Shown: positions 34,151 through 42,578 of the stretch, one piece after another
How positions within the stretch are numbered: position 1 is the stretch's first letter
Layout: every line of letters starts with the position of its first letter
NCBI GenBank assembly: GCA_022448985.1
Contig: JAKVCR010000049.1
Coordinates: 56,137-104,792 of the forward strand
Source: Roseibacillus sp.
GTDB taxonomy: Bacteria; Verrucomicrobiota; Verrucomicrobiia; Verrucomicrobiales; Akkermansiaceae
Length of the DNA stretch: 48,656 nt
Reading direction: 5' to 3'
Notes under the pieces: model-generated
What the model was told of the DNA's origin: nothing
The model's database searches: none
Seen by the model: the letters and a program-made list of their open reading frames with translations, nothing else
Translations under genes and position numbers: made by a program

Positions 34151-35380
34151 GTGAGCAACGTCCCCGCCAAAAAAAAGCGCGCCCGTGTGAATGTGCGACG
34201 ACCCGACGTCATGGAGAAGGTCCAGGCTGAGGTCGAGCAGCACTACCGCTCGCCAATCGTGGAAAAACTGCGCCAACGCGGGGGCTCCCTCACTATAGGC
34301 AATACCACTCTTCGCCTAGCGCAGAAATTCGGGTTCTGCTACGGCGTGGAACGCGCTATTGATCTAGCCTACGCCTCACGTCGCGTCTTCCCGGAAAACC
34401 GGATCTTCCTTATCGGTGAAATCATCCACAACCCCGAGGTCAACCGACAACTGGAGGAAATGGGCATCGAGTCTCTTCCCTGGAGAGAGATGAACGAACA
34501 ATATGACGCTCTCACCGAGGATGATGTGGTTCTTGTTCCGGCCTTCGGGGCTCCAACCTCCTTCATGGATAAGATCGGACAGGCAGGGTGCTATGTAATC
34601 GACACCACTTGTGGCGACGTCATGAAAGTCTGGCGTCGCGTGCGCAACTACGCGAAGAGCGGGGCCACATCCATTATTCATGGCAAAAAAGGTCACGAGG
34701 AAACCCGGGCCACAGCCTCCCGCGCGCAAGGAGAAGACCACCAGGGCCACTACCTCATCGTCCTCACCCTGGATGAAGCCGACTATGTCTGTGACTACAT
34801 TCGCCATGGAGGAAATCGGGCCGAATTCCTGGCATACTTTGAGGCTGCTACCTCGAAGGGATTCGATCCTGATATTCATCTCATGGAGGTAGGGGTCGCC
34901 AATCAGACCACCATGCTAAAAAGCGAGACCGAGGAGATCCAGCGACGTATCAGCGCCGCCGTTACCGAACGTGACGGCTCTTCCGAACGCTTCCAGGTAT
35001 TCGACACCATCTGCGGAGCAACGCAGGAACGCCAGGATGCTCTTTTCGACATGCTTCGTCACCCGCTGGACGTTCTCCTGGTTGTCGGCGGCTACAATAG
35101 CTCCAATACCTCACACCTCGTCGAAATCGGTCAGGAGCAATTACCCACCTTCTTTATTCGAGATGCGGGATGTCTTTCTTCTCTCGAAAAGATCGCCAAC
35201 TATGACCTGGAAGTACGGGAAGAGATAAAAAGCGCCTATCCAACCAAATTTTTTGCTGACGAACCGGTCCTTGTAGGAGTTACCGCCGGAGCTTCCTGCC
35301 CTGCCAACCTGATCGAGGCCACAATTCTGCGAGTATTCGCACTACGCGGAATTGACCGTTCGGATGTCGAGTCCGCCTAA
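34151..35380 (+). CDS. ispH: 4-hydroxy-3-methylbut-2-enyl diphosphate reductase, long form
   Basis: 409 residues, longer than the 316 of E. coli IspH and like the long plant/cyanobacterial type. It performs the last step of the MEP isoprenoid pathway, giving IPP and DMAPP. The three [4Fe-4S] ligands are Cys63 (FGFCYGVERAI), Cys154 (DTTCGDVMKVW) and Cys288 (DTICGATQERQDA). The substrate-site His93 (EIIHNPEVN) and the SNTSHLVEIG block are present. Insertions around residues 190-255 give the extra length. The start is the GTG at 34151; the basic N-terminus MSNVPAKKKRARVNVRRPD is not a signal peptide. The gene stands alone. Confidence 0.95.
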   Translation: MSNVPAKKKRARVNVRRPDVMEKVQAEVEQHYRSPIVEKLRQRGGSLTIGNTTLRLAQKFGFCYGVERAIDLAYASRRVFPENRIFLIGEIIHNPEVNRQLEEMGIESLPWREMNEQYDALTEDDVVLVPAFGAPTSFMDKIGQAGCYVIDTTCGDVMKVWRRVRNYAKSGATSIIHGKKGHEETRATASRAQGEDHQGHYLIVLTLDEADYVCDYIRHGGNRAEFLAYFEAATSKGFDPDIHLMEVGVANQTTMLKSETEEIQRRISAAVTERDGSSERFQVFDTICGATQERQDALFDMLRHPLDVLLVVGGYNSSNTSHLVEIGQEQLPTFFIRDAGCLSSLEKIANYDLEVREEIKSAYPTKFFADEPVLVGVTAGASCPANLIEATILRVFALRGIDRSDVESA

Positions 35381-35388
35381 CTGACAGG

Positions 35389-37155
35389 TCACTTCTTCAC
35401 TGCAGAGATAATCTTATCTACCTCTGCAGCCTCATCTTTCCGCCCGATTCTCATCAGAGAATCCCGATAGCCACGCAGGGAAACCAAATCATTTGGTCGG
35501 CGCCTGATTGCGGCCTGATAACTCGCCGCAGCTTGATCGTAATTATTGGTTCCGGTATAGAATTCGGCTAATCGAACCTCCATCGGAGATACCACCACCG
35601 GAGGCATCAGGAGCGAGGGACGCTGCTGCTTCTCAATTGCGGATTTGAACCAAGTCCGTGCAATCTGCCGTTGGGAGTCAGTCGTAGCGCGCGCAAGCGC
35701 AATGAAGCCTCGCGCTTCTGCTTCATAGACTTCGAGCCCCTTGAACGCCCGCACGTATTCGGAGATGGAGGAACTCTCTGTCGCCCGGTCCCTCAGCCGT
35801 TTCATTTGAGACAAAATCACGCTCAGGGACATCCTCTTCTTATTCGCAGCATCGATCTGGCCAGCTTCCAACTCCTTCCTGCACTCAAGATACTGCATGA
35901 GGCACTCGAGGTAGAACACGGAGAGCGTTCGGTCCTTGACCTTGGCAAGGAAGGGATCGTCCTTTCGAGGCAGACTGGCTATAGCCTTGCCAAAGTCGCC
36001 TTCCTTGCCCCGCGCGAGATAGAGACGTGCCGACAGGGTAGCGGCATCCCATAGCAACAGGTTTGCCCCTATGGACCCAAGGCGCGCCGGATCCACTTCC
36101 AGCTTTGCGAGATTACTCGCGATCTCCATGGCCTCTTCAAACCGGCCCCGACTGTACATGGCGGTGGCAAGATAAAGCTGGGAACGGATCCAGCCATCAC
36201 ACTCATGCAGGCTCAACCTGTGCTTTTTCATGTGATCTGCATACAGATCACTCGCACGACTCAGTGCGACTTCTGCCAGGAAGTGGTTGCCACAACGCCA
36301 CTCGAAGTGACCGAGGAGGTGCTGATAGGGTGGGAAATCGGGAGTCTTGCGCACGGCCTTGCGTACCAGGGGGAGGATGTCACCACGTAACTTGGTCGTC
36401 GCCTCCGGTGCTTCCGCATGCAACATCGCCCAGAAACTGAGCACTCCCACATTATCTGGGTTTTCCTTCACCACTGACTCCATCTCCCGCATGGCGGCCT
36501 CCTGCTTAGGCCTCGGCCCATAATCGTCAAACCCGTCTCGCTGCAGGTAAATGGCCAGACACTTTGCCTGGAGGTTGTTCGGATAATCCTCCGAGAGTTT
36601 TTTAAACGCATCACGGCCGTTACCCCGCAGGGCAAACAACTCCGCCAGGGCCAGGGCATACTTCTGCTCCATCACGCTCGCTACTGGCAACTTTCTCCCA
36701 TTGACCTCCGTAGTGGCGTCAACCAATTGAATCATCCGCATTACCGCTATCTGGCGCTGCTTTATGAACTCATTGTTGGGCGAGGCCAGAGCGAGCCCAA
36801 TTCCCCAGTAAGCCATCAGGCAATCCGGGTCTGCCTTTACTGCCGCACAGAAATGCCGGTACGCCTCAAAGTCCCAGGCTGCCTGGATGTAAGCCAGTCC
36901 CTGCAATACATGGCGCGAAGCCAGACTGCTACGGGAAGAAATCGCCATTGGAATCGAGACGATATCATCGACGAACTCCGGAGGCGGAAGCTTGGCTACC
37001 ACCGGGTGAATCACCTGATCGACGGTGAAAATGTCTTTTGCCGGCGGCGGCGCCGGGGGACCAACAAACGGCAGGTCCTGAGACCCCAGTTGGGCCACCC
37101 CGAGACTCCAGCAAACCGCTACCACGCTCAATCCCATCCTCCGATCACGCCGCAT
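35389..37155 (-). CDS. Secreted tetratricopeptide-repeat protein
   Basis: 588 residues with a signal peptide starting MRRDRRMGLSVVAVCWSLGVAQLGS. The remainder is helical and TPR-like. Recognisable units include HVLQGLAYIQAAWDFEAYRHFCAAVKADPDCLMAYWGIGLAL (start of the array), LYLATAMYSRGRFEEAMEIASNLAKLEVDP and a last clear TPR, AEFYTGTNNYDQAAASYQAAIRRRPNDLVSLRGYRDSLMRIGRKDEAAEV. The layout of an early AYWGIGLALASPNN segment resembles TPR proteins often annotated simply as tetratricopeptide repeat protein. A role in binding partner proteins in the periplasm is likely but not specific. It converges on ispH, with 8 bp between the two stops. Confidence 0.75.
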   Translation of the reverse strand: MRRDRRMGLSVVAVCWSLGVAQLGSQDLPFVGPPAPPPAKDIFTVDQVIHPVVAKLPPPEFVDDIVSIPMAISSRSSLASRHVLQGLAYIQAAWDFEAYRHFCAAVKADPDCLMAYWGIGLALASPNNEFIKQRQIAVMRMIQLVDATTEVNGRKLPVASVMEQKYALALAELFALRGNGRDAFKKLSEDYPNNLQAKCLAIYLQRDGFDDYGPRPKQEAAMREMESVVKENPDNVGVLSFWAMLHAEAPEATTKLRGDILPLVRKAVRKTPDFPPYQHLLGHFEWRCGNHFLAEVALSRASDLYADHMKKHRLSLHECDGWIRSQLYLATAMYSRGRFEEAMEIASNLAKLEVDPARLGSIGANLLLWDAATLSARLYLARGKEGDFGKAIASLPRKDDPFLAKVKDRTLSVFYLECLMQYLECRKELEAGQIDAANKKRMSLSVILSQMKRLRDRATESSSISEYVRAFKGLEVYEAEARGFIALARATTDSQRQIARTWFKSAIEKQQRPSLLMPPVVVSPMEVRLAEFYTGTNNYDQAAASYQAAIRRRPNDLVSLRGYRDSLMRIGRKDEAAEVDKIISAVKK

Positions 37156-37275
37156 GGGCTCACTCTTCCCCTCATCAGCAAGTTCTCAAGGAAAAGGTTT
37201 GGGGAATATCAAAGTTCCGTCAGGGGTTAATCCAAGACGCTTGAAATTTTCCGTTCGAAACTTGAAACTCCCCCC

Positions 37276-38085
37276 ATGAAACTCGGTCTAATCGGATGCG
37301 GCAAGATGGGGAAGGCCCTGACCATCGGGGCCATCGACGCTGGAGCGGTTGCTGCTTCCGACGTAATCGCTTTCGACATCTTCCCTGCCGCAGTTGATTC
37401 CTTCCTCTCCGAGTGCAAGGCCAGCGCTGCCGACTCCGTCGCAGGGGTCGCCACCAAAGTCGATGTACTCCTTCTTGCTGTAAAACCTCACGATGTGCCT
37501 TCCGTACTTCAAGAGATACGGGATTCCGGCAGCAGCGTGGCGGACCTCCTGGTGATCTCAGTGGCAGCAGGACTTACGCTAGCCCGACTTGAACGTGAAG
37601 TGGGGGAAGGTGCACGCATTATTCGTTCCATGCCTAACACCCCGGCCCTGATCGGCAAGGGCGCAGCCGCCTTCACCCGGGGAAACCACGCCACAGCGGA
37701 TGACTCCGAGACTGCGCGGAAACTTCTTGGCGCTGTTGGTCTGGTCGTGGAAGTCAAGGAGACCTTGATGGATGCTGTCACCGGCCTTTCAGGTAGCGGT
37801 CCAGCATACGTTTACCTCTTCATCGAATCACTGGCAGATGGAGCTGTTCAAAACGGTTTGCCACGTGATCAGGCCCGCGAACTTGCGGCCCAAACAGTCC
37901 TGGGTGCTGCTGCCATGGTGCAATCTACCGGAGAGCACCCGGCCGTCCTCAAAGACATGGTGACCTCCCCCGGGGGCACCACCATTGCCGCTCTCAAAGC
38001 TCTTGAAGCGCATGCCTTCCGGGCAGCCTGCATTGATGCCGTCAACACTGCTACAGCCCGGGCCCGGGAAATGGGACTGGAGTGA
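37276..38085 (+). CDS. proC: Pyrroline-5-carboxylate reductase
   Basis: A 269-residue cytoplasmic enzyme reducing 1-pyrroline-5-carboxylate to proline. The Rossmann motif is LGLIGCGKMGKAL. AVKPHDVPSVLQEI, ISVAAGLTLARLE, RIIRSMPNTPALIGKGAAAF and the dimer/active-site block DAVTGLSGSGPAYVYLFIESLADGAV follow. The end carries DMVTSPGGTTIAALKALE. It is the first plus-strand gene after the divergent TPR gene and precedes the outer-membrane biogenesis genes by 124 bp. No other proline genes are in view. Confidence 0.95.
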   Translation: MKLGLIGCGKMGKALTIGAIDAGAVAASDVIAFDIFPAAVDSFLSECKASAADSVAGVATKVDVLLLAVKPHDVPSVLQEIRDSGSSVADLLVISVAAGLTLARLEREVGEGARIIRSMPNTPALIGKGAAAFTRGNHATADDSETARKLLGAVGLVVEVKETLMDAVTGLSGSGPAYVYLFIESLADGAVQNGLPRDQARELAAQTVLGAAAMVQSTGEHPAVLKDMVTSPGGTTIAALKALEAHAFRAACIDAVNTATARAREMGLE

Positions 38086-38209
38086 TTGACTCCGCTCTCC
38101 CTGGACATACAAGGCTCCAAGTCTTACCGGCTCACACTGTTAATTCGCTTTCCTTAGGGGTTCCAAAATCGCGATTGGATTTTCAGAAAGGGCGGATAGG
38201 GTGCGGCTT

Positions 38210-39157
38210 ATGACCGGTCTCCGCCGCGTTTTTCTCCATTCAAGTTGGTGCTTATGCTTTCTAGCTGGCTGCTCCAGTGAGCCCGAATCCGATCTGCCCA
38301 TTGCTGGCACGAACCGTAGTTCCGAGCGCGATGCGCGAAACCTCTATGCCTTGGCTCAAGCAGCCGACCAGTCCGGTAAAAGCAAGAAAGCAATCAATCG
38401 CTACGCCGCCACTGCAGATAAGCACCCCAATTCCCCAGTTGCGCCCCTGGCTCGCTTTCGCCAAGCACAACTCCTTGAGCATCGAGGTGATTTGGATCAG
38501 GCCTTTGAGACCTACCAGATGGTCATAACTCGCTACCAGGCTTCTTCTCTCTACGCCAAGGCGCGGGACAACCAGGCAAAGGTCGCCCATGCCGCGGCAG
38601 ATGGCCAGATCTCCAGCAGTTTTCTGTGGTTTAAACCCGATCTCGATATCAAAAAAATTGTCTCAATGCTTGAGACCGTTCGCGACAACGCCCCACGATC
38701 GCCTTCCGCAGCTAAAGCACAGCATGCAATCGGCAGAGCTTACGAAAGCAAGAAATGGAAGGCTGACGATGCGATCGCGGCCTATCAGAAGGTGGTCGAC
38801 AACTATCCGCGCTCCCTTTACGCCCCTGAGGCCCAGTACAAGATCGGTAATATCCTCATGAAGGGGGCGAGCAAGGGCAACCAAGACAACTCCAATCTTG
38901 ATCGCGCCCTGCACACCTTCGAGGATTTGCAACAGTCCTACCCCAGCTCCAAACGTGCTGCCGAAGCTGCGACCAGGATAGGTGAAATTCGCTCCCGTGA
39001 CATCCAGCGCAACTTTGATATCGGCGAGTTCTACTTCAAGAAGGGAGAGACAAGCTCTGCCAGCATCTATTACCGGGAAGTCATTCGCAAAACCAGGGGA
39101 GGACCCCTCCACGAGCGGGCCAAGAATCGACTTCAGGAAATGAAACCCTCAGATTAG
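38210..39157 (+). CDS. bamD: BamD-like outer membrane assembly lipoprotein
   Basis: About 315 residues from the ATG at 38210 (AGGG lies 7 nt upstream); a GTG at 38201 is the alternative. The signal peptide ends in the lipobox FLAGC, so it is a lipoprotein. TPR-like units follow: ARNLYALAQAADQSGKSKKAINRYAATADKHPNSPVAPLARFRQAQLLEHRGDLDQAFETYQMVI, then AIAAYQKVVDNYPRSLYAPEAQYKIGNIL and FDIGEFYFKKGETSSASIYYREVI. The xYPxSxYAPEAQYKIG and YY-E-V spacing is that of BamD, which docks on BamA to insert outer-membrane beta-barrels. Its neighbour lptE supports an envelope role. Other YbgF-type TPR lipoproteins cannot be excluded. Confidence 0.75.
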   Translation: MTGLRRVFLHSSWCLCFLAGCSSEPESDLPIAGTNRSSERDARNLYALAQAADQSGKSKKAINRYAATADKHPNSPVAPLARFRQAQLLEHRGDLDQAFETYQMVITRYQASSLYAKARDNQAKVAHAAADGQISSSFLWFKPDLDIKKIVSMLETVRDNAPRSPSAAKAQHAIGRAYESKKWKADDAIAAYQKVVDNYPRSLYAPEAQYKIGNILMKGASKGNQDNSNLDRALHTFEDLQQSYPSSKRAAEAATRIGEIRSRDIQRNFDIGEFYFKKGETSSASIYYREVIRKTRGGPLHERAKNRLQEMKPSD

Positions 39158-39161
39158 GATC

Positions 39162-39710
39162 ATGTTCGGATTCCGGCACCCAGACCCTCCAATCGCTCTA
39201 CTCCTCGGCCTTGGCATGGTGTCGGCGCTTTTTCTGAGTCAAGGTAGTTGCACTGGCTATACGCAGGGAGATGCCAAGCCCAGGCATCTCGAAATGGTGC
39301 ACCATCTCAATGTGGGCCTGGTTGAGAATGACACTCAGATCCCCCGTGCAGCGGCCCTCGCCACCAATTGCCTAATCGATGCCATCACCCGTGATGGCAC
39401 TTACCGCATCTCCAGGATCGACACCGCCGATGCGCGTCTCCTCGCTACTCTTCAGAAAGTTGAATACAGGCAGGCCCGTTCGACCCGTGAAGACATCCTG
39501 CGGTCCGAGGAACTGGAAATGGAGGTTCACCTTCACTGGTCTCTTGTCGATGCACGCAATCCTGCAAAGGTCCTGGCTAGCGGAACATCCCGGGGAAGCA
39601 CCCGTTTCTTTGTGGACCCCAACCTGCAAACAGCCAACCAAACTGCTCTCGTAGATGCTATTAAACGAGCAGCGGAAGGAGTGGTCGCGCACTTCGCCGA
39701 GGGTTTCTAG
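39162..39710 (+). CDS. lptE: LPS-assembly lipoprotein LptE-like
   Basis: 182 residues. The signal anchor/signal peptide PPIALLLGLGMVSALFLSQGSC ends at a lipobox-like Cys30 followed by TGY, the typical C-x-GY start of LptE. The pattern VHHLNVGLVENDTQIPRAAALATNCLIDAITRDGTYRISRIDTADARLLATLQKVEYRQ agrees with LptE (central-to-edge beta strands flanked by two helices). RSEELEMEVHLHWSLVDARN and TRFFVDPNLQTANQTALVDAIKRAAEGVVAHF follow. LptE plugs the LptD barrel that exports lipopolysaccharide to the outer leaflet. It begins 4 bp after the bamD-like stop, so the two are almost surely co-transcribed. Confidence 0.8.
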   Translation: MFGFRHPDPPIALLLGLGMVSALFLSQGSCTGYTQGDAKPRHLEMVHHLNVGLVENDTQIPRAAALATNCLIDAITRDGTYRISRIDTADARLLATLQKVEYRQARSTREDILRSEELEMEVHLHWSLVDARNPAKVLASGTSRGSTRFFVDPNLQTANQTALVDAIKRAAEGVVAHFAEGF

Positions 39711-39881
39711 TTGATCACCGTGCCTCCGTGCATGCCTTCACCTCATCAGGGTGAAAGAAGAACCGGGAGCATCAGAAACGCCGTCCCAACCCTCAAGCGA
39801 ATGGAGCGGCAAGGCTTGCTACAGGGAAACCTTTGGCTTTCTGGCCTTTTGGAGGTCATGCGCCTGATCTATAGGTTTTCC

Positions 39882-40574
39882 ATGCCCGAGCAGCGTCCCG
39901 ACCCCCTTGTATCCTTTGTGCCTACCCCCATCGGCAATCTTGCGGACATCACCCTGCGGGCCTTGGAGACCCTTCGCGCGGTCGACCAAATTGCCTGCGA
40001 AGATACCAGGCATTCCCGAAAACTTCTGAATCATTACGACATAAAAAAGCCCCTCATCTCACTCCACGATCATAATGAGAAGCGCCGCATCCCTGAGATC
40101 CTCAAGAAAACCCTCAGCGGGCAGCACTTCGCTGTCATTTCGGACGCCGGAACACCCTGCCTCTCTGATCCCGGCCACCGCCTCCTCCGCGCATGCAGGG
40201 AGAGTGGAGTTCCCTATCAAGTGCTCCCTGGTCCCAGCGCCATCACAACCGCCTTGGTCTCTTCCGGACTTCCTCCGCTTCCCTTTACTTTCGGGGGCTT
40301 CTTACCTTTTAAGAAAGGCAAACGAGAACGGGAGCTACAGGCCGCACTCAACCGGGGTCACACTTCCCTCTATTTCGAATCACCCCATCGTCTTGTTTCC
40401 ACACTCGAAATATTAAGCAATTTAAACCCTCATGCTCACATTAGAATTATCAAAGAGTTAACTAAGAAATTTGAAAACATATATGGAGATCAAATCCTGA
40501 AATTGCTACGGACCTTTACTGATCGACCACCACGCGGCGAGTTTGTGTTAGCCATCGATCCAAACCAGTCCTAG
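39882..40574 (+). CDS. rsmI: 16S rRNA (cytidine-2'-O)-methyltransferase, short form
   Basis: A 230-residue SAM-dependent methyltransferase that 2'-O-methylates C1402 of 16S rRNA. Motifs: VSFVPTPIGNLADITLRALETL, IACEDTRHSRKLLNHYDI, LISLHDHNEKRRIPEIL, AVISDAGTPCLSDPGHRLLRAC, VLPGPSAITTALVSSGLP and GFLPFKKGKRERELQ. It ends soon after GEFVLAID, so the C-terminal wing of about 50 residues found in E. coli RsmI (286 residues) is missing. The start is set at ATG 39882 (MPEQRPDPLVSFVPTPIG). The frame is open back to 39711, but that extension is not RsmI-like. The last 150 bp are unusually AT-rich. Confidence 0.9.
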   Translation: MPEQRPDPLVSFVPTPIGNLADITLRALETLRAVDQIACEDTRHSRKLLNHYDIKKPLISLHDHNEKRRIPEILKKTLSGQHFAVISDAGTPCLSDPGHRLLRACRESGVPYQVLPGPSAITTALVSSGLPPLPFTFGGFLPFKKGKRERELQAALNRGHTSLYFESPHRLVSTLEILSNLNPHAHIRIIKELTKKFENIYGDQILKLLRTFTDRPPRGEFVLAIDPNQS

Positions 40575-40577
40575 TCA

Positions 40578-40967
40578 ATGACCCCCACCACTCATGCCCC
40601 GGCGCCCAAGAAAAAGTCTATTAGTGCGAGGCTTCCTCTCGTGCTAATTACTAATCTCTGCGTAGCAGTGTTTCTCCTGCTCGCAGTCCCCCTGATCTAC
40701 AAGGGTCAACAGGGATTCGTCCTGCATGCGGCAGCAAACAATGACTACATTGAAGCCGCTATCGGAAGCGGTGAAGCGGATTTCATGCACAATGCGCTCC
40801 GGACTACAGAAATTGCCCGGGCAATGGCACACGATGATCACGTCTCCACGATGGCCATCATGCAGTTGATTGTCGCTTTCCTCGCCTTCCTTTTCTTCTG
40901 CAATAGCCTCTACCTCTTTCGGCTTCACCGGCGATCACAACAGACCCCGCTCCTTTCGCGGAACTAA
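40578..40967 (+). CDS. Small membrane protein of unknown function
   Basis: 129 residues starting 3 nt after the rsmI stop. A short Lys/Pro-rich cytoplasmic head (APAPKKKSISARLP) is followed by a first transmembrane helix (LVLITNLCVAVFLLLAVPLIY). A loop of about 45 residues carries HAAANNDYIEAAIGSGEADFMHNALRTTEIARAM. A second helix (MAIMQLIVAFLAFLFFCNSLYLF) leads to a basic tail. The loop would face the periplasm. No family is recognised. The position at the end of the envelope cluster suggests a membrane role only in the broadest sense. Confidence 0.6.
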   Translation: MTPTTHAPAPKKKSISARLPLVLITNLCVAVFLLLAVPLIYKGQQGFVLHAAANNDYIEAAIGSGEADFMHNALRTTEIARAMAHDDHVSTMAIMQLIVAFLAFLFFCNSLYLFRLHRRSQQTPLLSRN

Positions 40968-40979
40968 TGGCAACCGCCC

Positions 40980-41088
40980 GGAGCCTGTAATCCCGTCCAT
41001 CACACCAGGCTCCAAATACGCACACGAAGGTCCCGAGCGGGCTTTCCCGCAAAATCACTGCAAGCAGGCCCTCGTATTACTCGGGACC
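40980..41088. other. Structured intergenic segment, possible ncRNA or leader
   Basis: Within the 274-bp gap before the sugar isomerase gene lie two strong inverted repeats. GGAGCCTG (40980-40987) pairs with CAGGCTCC (41006-41013), and GGTCCCGAG (41029-41037) pairs with CTCGGGACC (41080-41088). Inside the second is a further hairpin GCGGG-CTTT-CCCGC (41037-41050). All stems are perfect. A fourth small hairpin (CCGGC-AGT-GCCGG) lies near 41131-41145. A T4 run follows the second stem after a few bases. It may be a terminator array for the upstream genes, a structured 5' leader, or a small RNA. No known RNA family was recognised. Confidence 0.45.
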
Positions 41089-41241
41089 GCGATTCCTTTT
41101 CAGCAGAGACCGAACTCCAATTGCAGTCGATCGCTCATCCTCCGGCAGTGCCGGGTAGGCGGGTCTTAGGGGCCTTCTGAAACTTTGGTAGCCGAAGCAT
41201 GCTGCAATCCAGTAAGATCCCCTAGAGCGGCCTCTCTCAAC

Positions 41242-42219
41242 ATGCTTGCTTTCTCCACCTGCTGGAACAACTCCCGTCACACTGACGGCGAGGCCATGAT
41301 CGATGAGATCCTCGGACTAGGTGTCAAGCACATCGAACTGAGTCATGGGATGACGGTCACAAAAATTCCGGGGCTTCGCAGGGCATTTGATGGTGGCGCC
41401 TTCCACTGCTGCGGGGTGCACAACTACTTCCCCTCTCCTACCGAGGTAATGATTGATGCCCCCGACGCCTACGAGTTCACGTCACATCGCCCCCATGAAC
41501 GGGCCCGCGCACTGGAAATGACTCTCAAGTCCCTCGAATTCGCCGCGGAGTTCAAGGCCCGCTACCTGGTCCTTCACCTGGGCACGGTCCCCCTCATGCC
41601 GCACCGCAAATGGACTGGTCGACTCACCCGGATGCTTAAGGAGGGCCAGCAACTTGATCCTAAGTACGCCAAGTTCAAATTGAAGTGCGTAAAAAAACGC
41701 AAGAAGACCGGAGGGCTTTATTACACCCGGGCTCTGGACGCCCTCGAAAGAATTGTTGAAAAAGCAGCCGAGTATCAAGTGAAACTCGCCATCGAATCCC
41801 GCTCCAGATACGAGGACGTTCCTGCCGAAACCGAAATGGTAGCGCTGCAGGAACACTTCGCGGATAATGAATGGATTGGCTACTGGCACGATTTCGGCCA
41901 CGTACAACTCAAGCATAATCTACGGCTACTCGAACATGATCAATGGCTCGCGGAGATGGAGCCTTACCTGATCGGAGCCCACATACACGATGTGATCTGG
42001 CCTCATCAGGATCATCGGGTGCCTTTCACCGGCACGCTCGATTACGACGCCCTGCTCAAACACGTTCGACCCGAAATGCCTCACGTGTGGGAACTCTCTC
42101 CCGGACGCGCGAAGGAAGAAATTTGCCTGGCTATTCAATGCTGGAAGGAAAAGTTCAGCGAAACCCTTCAGGGTGCTGACCACATCCCGTGCCATCAGCC
42201 TCCCGCCACTCCCTCCTGA
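41242..42219 (+). CDS. Sugar phosphate isomerase/epimerase-like TIM-barrel protein
   Basis: About 325 residues from the ATG at 41242 (MLAFSTCWNNSRHTDGEAMIDEILGLGVKHIELSH), a typical first strand of the xylose-isomerase-like TIM barrel. Later barrel elements: CCGVHNYFPSP (strand with metal-site His), LEFAAEFKARYLVLHLG, KLAIESRSRYEDVP (Glu ligand), WIGYWHDFGHVQLKHNL (DxGH ligand pair), LIGAHIHDV (HIHD) and the C-terminal WELSPGRAKEEICLAIQ. The set of Glu, Asp, His and Glu fits a divalent-metal isomerase/epimerase (AP endonuclease family 2). A Lys-rich insert lies at about residues 135-175. The substrate is unknown. Confidence 0.8.
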   Translation: MLAFSTCWNNSRHTDGEAMIDEILGLGVKHIELSHGMTVTKIPGLRRAFDGGAFHCCGVHNYFPSPTEVMIDAPDAYEFTSHRPHERARALEMTLKSLEFAAEFKARYLVLHLGTVPLMPHRKWTGRLTRMLKEGQQLDPKYAKFKLKCVKKRKKTGGLYYTRALDALERIVEKAAEYQVKLAIESRSRYEDVPAETEMVALQEHFADNEWIGYWHDFGHVQLKHNLRLLEHDQWLAEMEPYLIGAHIHDVIWPHQDHRVPFTGTLDYDALLKHVRPEMPHVWELSPGRAKEEICLAIQCWKEKFSETLQGADHIPCHQPPATPS

Positions 42220-42370
42220 CAGAAGGGAGACCATCCCAAACCCGGAACAAGGCATGATTGACCTCCCTTTCGCCGGGGAATTCCGCATTTATATCGCCCT
42301 CTCTGTATTTAGACGGATTGGCTCGGCCCTATGCCTGTAGGTTCCGGGTTGGAATCTTCCCTGTAACAAA

Positions 42371-42547
42371 ATGCGCACTCACTCCATACATGAACAAATA
42401 ATCGCCTATTATCCCAAATTTCAGATTACCGACTCTCCTATTTTCGCTATCTTATCGTATTTTTGCCAATTTTATTCGTTTATCTACGAGCAACTAAGTA
42501 TGTTTGTCCTGAATATCCCAATATTTATCTCGACTTTTCCTTATTAA
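42371..42547 (+). CDS. Possible ilv leader ORF
   Basis: 58 codons from ATG 42371 to TAA 42547, ending 31 nt before ilvB. The product would hold 10 Ile, 3 Leu and 1 Val, plus many Phe and Tyr. Ile enrichment fits a branched-chain leader peptide, but AT-rich DNA gives the same bias and 58 codons is long for a leader. There is no strong ribosome site. It may simply be chance. Confidence 0.2.
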   Translation: MRTHSIHEQIIAYYPKFQITDSPIFAILSYFCQFYSFIYEQLSMFVLNIPIFISTFPY

Positions 42548-42577
42548 AATTGATTTTCGGCTCAGAAAGGCAATTTT
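42546..42577 (+). promoter_or_regulatory. Hairpin enclosing the ilvB ribosome site
   Basis: AAAATTG (42546-42552) and CAATTTT (42571-42577) are perfect 7-bp arms with an 18-nt loop that contains AGAAAGG. The left arm overlaps the stop codon of the possible leader ORF and the right arm ends one base before the ilvB ATG. It could modulate access to the start, but the stem is AT-rich and weak. Confidence 0.3.
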
Positions 42578-42578
42578 G

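Larger units (their letters stand above)
42220..42578 (+). promoter_or_regulatory. AT-rich ilv promoter/leader region
   Basis: 359 bp before ilvB. The first 130 bp have ordinary composition; from about 42360 the sequence becomes markedly AT-rich, unlike most of the window. The ilvB ribosome site AGAAAGG lies 8 nt before the ATG at 42579. The region holds an open frame of 58 codons (42371-42547) and an inverted repeat around the ribosome site. No T-box, tRNA or known riboswitch was recognised. Confidence 0.5.

Noticed and set aside
42300..42370. tRNA-like segment (GGTTCCGGGTTGGAATC) upstream of ilvB
   Set aside because: It does not give a proper T-loop consensus, and no acceptor stem, D-arm or anticodon arm can be paired with it.
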